NCBI RefSeq assembly: GCF_002876705.1
Contig: NZ_MDAG01000090.1
Span: 62,001 to 126,000, forward strand
Length of the DNA stretch: 64,000 nucleotides
Source of the DNA: Enterovibrio norvegicus_B
Lineage (GTDB): Bacteria; Pseudomonadota; Gammaproteobacteria; Enterobacterales; Vibrionaceae
Direction: 5' to 3'
Shown: positions 63,547-64,000 of the stretch, piece after piece
Layout of the letters: every line of letters starts with the position of its first letter
Numbering within the stretch: position 1 is the stretch's first letter
Notes under the pieces: model-generated
The model's database searches: none
The model's input: the letters and a program-made list of their open reading frames with translations, nothing else
What the model was told of the DNA's origin: nothing
Translations under genes and position numbers: made by a program

Positions 63547-64000
63547 TTGCAATTTGAAGACCTAGGTTTAGACAAACGCCTTATCAAGACAATTGAGCAT
63601 TGGGGTTTTAGTGAAGCTACTGAAATTCAAGCAGCTGCAATTCCTGTTGTTACAGCAGGAAAAGATCTGCTCGCGTCGTCTAAAACTGGCTCCGGCAAAA
63701 CACTCGCATTCTTGTTGCCAGCACTTCAGCGCGTAATGCGCGTGAAATCCCTAAGCCGCCGCGATCCCCGCGTTGTTATTCTTGCACCAACCCGTGAATT
63801 GGCGAAACAAGTGTTTGGCGAATTACGCAAACTGCTTGCAGGCACGCAATATAAAGGCGTGTTGATCCTGGGTGGTGAGAACTTCAACGATCAAGCAAAA
63901 GAATTCCGCAAAGACCCAATGTTCGTGGTTGCAACACCAGGCCGTCTTGCCGATCACCTAGAGCACCGCCACCTCAGCATTGAAGGGTTGGAACTTCTGA
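63547..64000 (+). CDS. DEAD-box RNA helicase, partial (C-terminus outside window)
   Basis: The first 151 codons of a DEAD-box helicase: Q-motif region (FSEATEIQAAAIP), Walker A SKTGSGKT, motif Ia APTRELA, GG and motif Ib TPGRL. The DEAD motif itself lies beyond the edge. Resembles SrmB/RhlE-type helicases that help ribosome assembly or RNA decay. Start is TTG at 63547 with TTGGAG ahead; no ATG in frame is available nearby. Confidence 0.88.
   Translation, partial: MQFEDLGLDKRLIKTIEHWGFSEATEIQAAAIPVVTAGKDLLASSKTGSGKTLAFLLPALQRVMRVKSLSRRDPRVVILAPTRELAKQVFGELRKLLAGTQYKGVLILGGENFNDQAKEFRKDPMFVVATPGRLADHLEHRHLSIEGLELL

Noticed and set aside
1..64000. Search for tRNA, rRNA, CRISPR arrays, prophage and integron attachment sites
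   Set aside because: No cloverleaf, rRNA stretch, regularly spaced repeats, integrase or phage gene could be recognised by eye.

Overview
The window reads as a chromosomal segment of a marine gammaproteobacterium of the Vibrionaceae, possibly Enterovibrio, Grimontia or Photobacterium. The family call rests on several Vibrio-type genes occurring together: a PrtV-like M6 protease, a VexIJK-like RND pump with two adaptor proteins, a short MreB-like protein, DUF3389 and DUF2797 genes, YeiR, and SrmB/RhlE-like helicase sequence. The genus is a guess. No rRNA, tRNA, CRISPR array, prophage or complete insertion sequence was seen. Both window ends cut genes (tldD on the left, a DEAD-box helicase on the right).

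Layout. 1-6.2 kb: tldD, the GTPase yeiR, a DUF1801 protein, an MreB-like protein, a small cysteine protein, a GFA-type zinc protein and an acyl-CoA desaturase whose promoter overlaps a FabR/DesT-like palindrome. 6.2-9.6 kb: dgcN-dgcA (D-glutamate use) with a divergent LysR regulator of the HypT/YjiE type; a dispersed repeat sits in the promoter gap. 9.7-19.6 kb: a large unknown protein with possible Apea-like HEPN similarity, a MOSC/flavin reductase/ferredoxin fusion, a coiled-coil protein, a CheY-CheX plus PAS pair, an M48 lipoprotein, a MenI-like thioesterase and several small proteins. 19.7-26.1 kb: a secreted EEP-family phosphoesterase, anaerobic ribonucleotide reductase nrdD-nrdG with FNR- and NrdR-like sites, a periplasmic retropepsin-like protein and tyrB. 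26.5-30.6 kb: a small propeptide-like protein, the PrtV-like protease and a YceI protein. 30.9-33.5 kb: RidA, OsmC, a protein with a degenerate P-loop, and the ribosome-assembly GTPase RbgA/YlqF.

33.8-42.7 kb is one functional block for tricarboxylate use, all on the minus strand: the two-component system TctD-TctE followed by a periplasmic binding protein, a PrpF/GalD-type isomerase, then TctC, a TctA-TctB fusion and a universal stress protein. The inferred logic is that a tricarboxylate-like compound is sensed at the membrane, imported by the TctC/TctAB system and isomerised by the PrpF-like enzyme.

42.8-64 kb: a 264-bp MITE-like element, an EAL phosphodiesterase, phhA-phhB (phenylalanine to tyrosine), an M16 lipoprotein peptidase, a PhzF protein, an EAL-HDOD protein with a large hybrid sensor kinase, the RND pump operon, nhaA, a DUF4442 protein, a Nudix hydrolase and the start of the helicase. 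Most genes end in clear rho-independent terminators, many of them shared by convergent genes.

No wholly new system is evident. The best leads are the MITE-like repeat family, the propeptide-only gene beside the protease, the three-part tricarboxylate sensor with its fused transporter, the regulated desaturase promoter and the 527-residue unknown protein.
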